Positions 5,468 through 6,501 of a stretch of DNA of 6,501 nt are shown here, piece by piece. The notes under the pieces were generated by a model. The model was given only the letters and a program-made list of their open reading frames with translations, was not told the origin of the DNA and ran no database searches. This DNA is from an uncultured Lachnospira sp. (GTDB lineage Bacteria; Bacillota; Clostridia; Lachnospirales; Lachnospiraceae): positions 1 through 6,501 of the forward strand of contig CAKRKK010000137.1 of assembly GCA_934358235.1 (NCBI GenBank), read 5' to 3'. A program made the position numbers and the translations under genes. Each line of letters starts with the position of its first letter. Positions within the stretch are counted from its first letter, which is position 1.

Positions 5468-6501
5468 TTAGCCCATTTCACCACGTATATCAATAGTAGG
5501 TGGCTCAATTGGATAATTGCCGGTAAAGCAGGCATCACAGAAGCCTGTCTGGTTGCATATCATCTCACTAAGCTTATCTGTTTCAAGATATCCTAATGAA
5601 TCCGCACCGATTTCCCTGCATATCTGTTCTACCGTTCTGCCTGAAGCAATAAGCTGATCCTCTGACGGAATATCCGTTCCAAAGTAGCATGGATGCAGGA
5701 ACGCCGGTGAACTAATTCTTACATGAACCTCTTTAGCACCAGCCTGTCTTAAAAGATTAATTATTCTGCTGCTTGTTGTTCCTCTTACTATTGAGTCATC
5801 AATCATAATCACTCTCTTTCCTGCAACAACTTCCTTTAACACATTAAGCTTAACCTTAACACTTGATTCTCTCTGCTCCTGCTTTGGCTTAATAAATGTT
5901 CTTCCCACATAATTATTCTTTATAAACGCATTTCCATAAGGTATTCCGGATTCCATAGAATATCCTAATGCTGCCGGATTACCTGACTCAGGAACTCCAA
6001 CAACAAGATCTGCATCAACAGGATGTGTTTTGGCCAGTATACGTCCAGCGTTCACTCTTGACTCATATACTCCCATACCATCTATCTTACTGTCAGGTCT
6101 TGCAAAATAAATATATTCAAACACACATCTTGCTGTGTTCTTCTGGCATAAAGATGTGTCTGACTTTATTCCATCTTTTGTTATGGTAACAATTTCACCT
6201 GGGAGTACATCTCTTATAAATTCTGCTCCAACAGTATCCAGAGCACATGTTTCTGACGATAAGAAATATGCGTTATCCCTCTTACCTATGCAGAGTGGCT
6301 TAAATCCAAAAGGATCTCTTGCTCCTATAAGCTTTCTTGGACTCATTACAATAAGCGAATATGCACCCTTTATCTTCTTCATAGCATTTTTAACTGCATC
6401 TTCTACTGTTCCTGTGTTGAGTCTTTCTCTTGCTATTAGATATGCTATAACCTCTGAATCTATAGTTGTCTGGAATATAGCACCTGTATACGAAAGCTCT
6501 T
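5468..6501 (-). CDS. purF: Amidophosphoribosyltransferase, 3' part (N-terminus outside window)
   Basis: PurF catalyses the first committed step of de novo purine synthesis in the cytosol, converting PRPP and glutamine to 5-phosphoribosylamine. The frame stays open to the right edge. The 39 codons before the internal ATG at 6382 encode recognisable PurF sequence (GAIFQTTIDSEV, the end of the glutaminase domain), so that ATG is not the start. About 125 N-terminal residues, including the catalytic Cys of the usual CGVFG motif, lie outside the window. Visible landmarks are SSETCA (glutaminase domain), ARPDS, GVPESG, YVGRTFI, and the PRPP-binding loop VIMIDDSIVRGTTS at about 5771-5812. All four cysteines expected to bind a [4Fe-4S] cluster in the Bacillus-type enzyme are present: codons at about 6125-6127 and 5687-5689, and the CDAC pair at 5528-5539. 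The catalytic-domain loop has GVPESG where GVPDS is usual, a conservative change. A GC-rich hairpin follows the TAA stop. Identity is very secure. Confidence 0.97.
   Translation of the reverse strand, partial: ELSYTGAIFQTTIDSEVIAYLIARERLNTGTVEDAVKNAMKKIKGAYSLIVMSPRKLIGARDPFGFKPLCIGKRDNAYFLSSETCALDTVGAEFIRDVLPGEIVTITKDGIKSDTSLCQKNTARCVFEYIYFARPDSKIDGMGVYESRVNAGRILAKTHPVDADLVVGVPESGNPAALGYSMESGIPYGNAFIKNNYVGRTFIKPKQEQRESSVKVKLNVLKEVVAGKRVIMIDDSIVRGTTSSRIINLLRQAGAKEVHVRISSPAFLHPCYFGTDIPSEDQLIASGRTVEQICREIGADSLGYLETDKLSEMICNQTGFCDACFTGNYPIEPPTIDIRGEMG

Noticed and set aside
5968..6189. Plus-strand open frame over purF
   Set aside because: It is antisense to conserved PurF motifs, with no start signal or family resemblance.
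6382..6382. ATG at 6382 as the purF start
   Set aside because: The frame continues upstream to the window edge with clear PurF sequence (GAIFQTTIDSEV), so this is an internal methionine.

Overview
The window is AT-rich bacterial DNA with every recognisable gene on the minus strand. It reads as a chromosomal stretch from a low-GC Gram-positive of the class Clostridia, most likely Lachnospiraceae. The evidence is the frequent AUA isoleucine codons, the strong AGGAG-type ribosome binding sites, a PurF carrying four Fe-S ligand cysteines, a roughly 475-residue PurB, and a Gram-positive style PssA/Psd pair. The family-level assignment is an inference.

In transcription order (high to low coordinates) the layout is as follows. 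(1) The 3' part of purF, with about 343 codons visible and the N-terminus beyond the right edge, followed by a GC-rich hairpin that looks like its terminator. (2) A 202-residue HD-domain phosphohydrolase of the YfbR/HDDC2 type. (3) A 303 bp gap holding a 13 bp tandem repeat array and a good SigA-type promoter that faces purB. (4) purB, adenylosuccinate lyase. (5) A multi-pass membrane protein of the MprF flippase-domain family (LPG_synthase_TM, UPF0104). (6) pssA, CDP-diacylglycerol-serine O-phosphatidyltransferase. (7) psd, phosphatidylserine decarboxylase, ending 44 bases from the left edge.

Functionally there are two blocks. purF, the HD phosphohydrolase and purB concern purine nucleotides: PurF makes phosphoribosylamine, PurB acts at the SAICAR and adenylosuccinate steps, and the HD protein probably dephosphorylates (deoxy)nucleoside monophosphates. 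The second block makes phosphatidylethanolamine: PssA makes phosphatidylserine and Psd decarboxylates it. The membrane protein just upstream is a plausible lipid-handling or flippase partner. For both pssA and psd the Shine-Dalgarno spacing shows that the real start is an ATG two codons inside the longest open frame.

No obviously new enzyme system is visible. The most unusual signal is between the genes: four of the five spacers, and probably the sequence after psd, are built from short degenerate tandem repeats. Periods are 13, 15, 13 and 16 bp, with a different sequence in each spacer. Several of them begin at or overlap the stop codon of the upstream gene, and one carries repeated Shine-Dalgarno-like cores of which the last serves pssA. 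No tRNA, rRNA, CRISPR array, insertion sequence or riboswitch was recognised.
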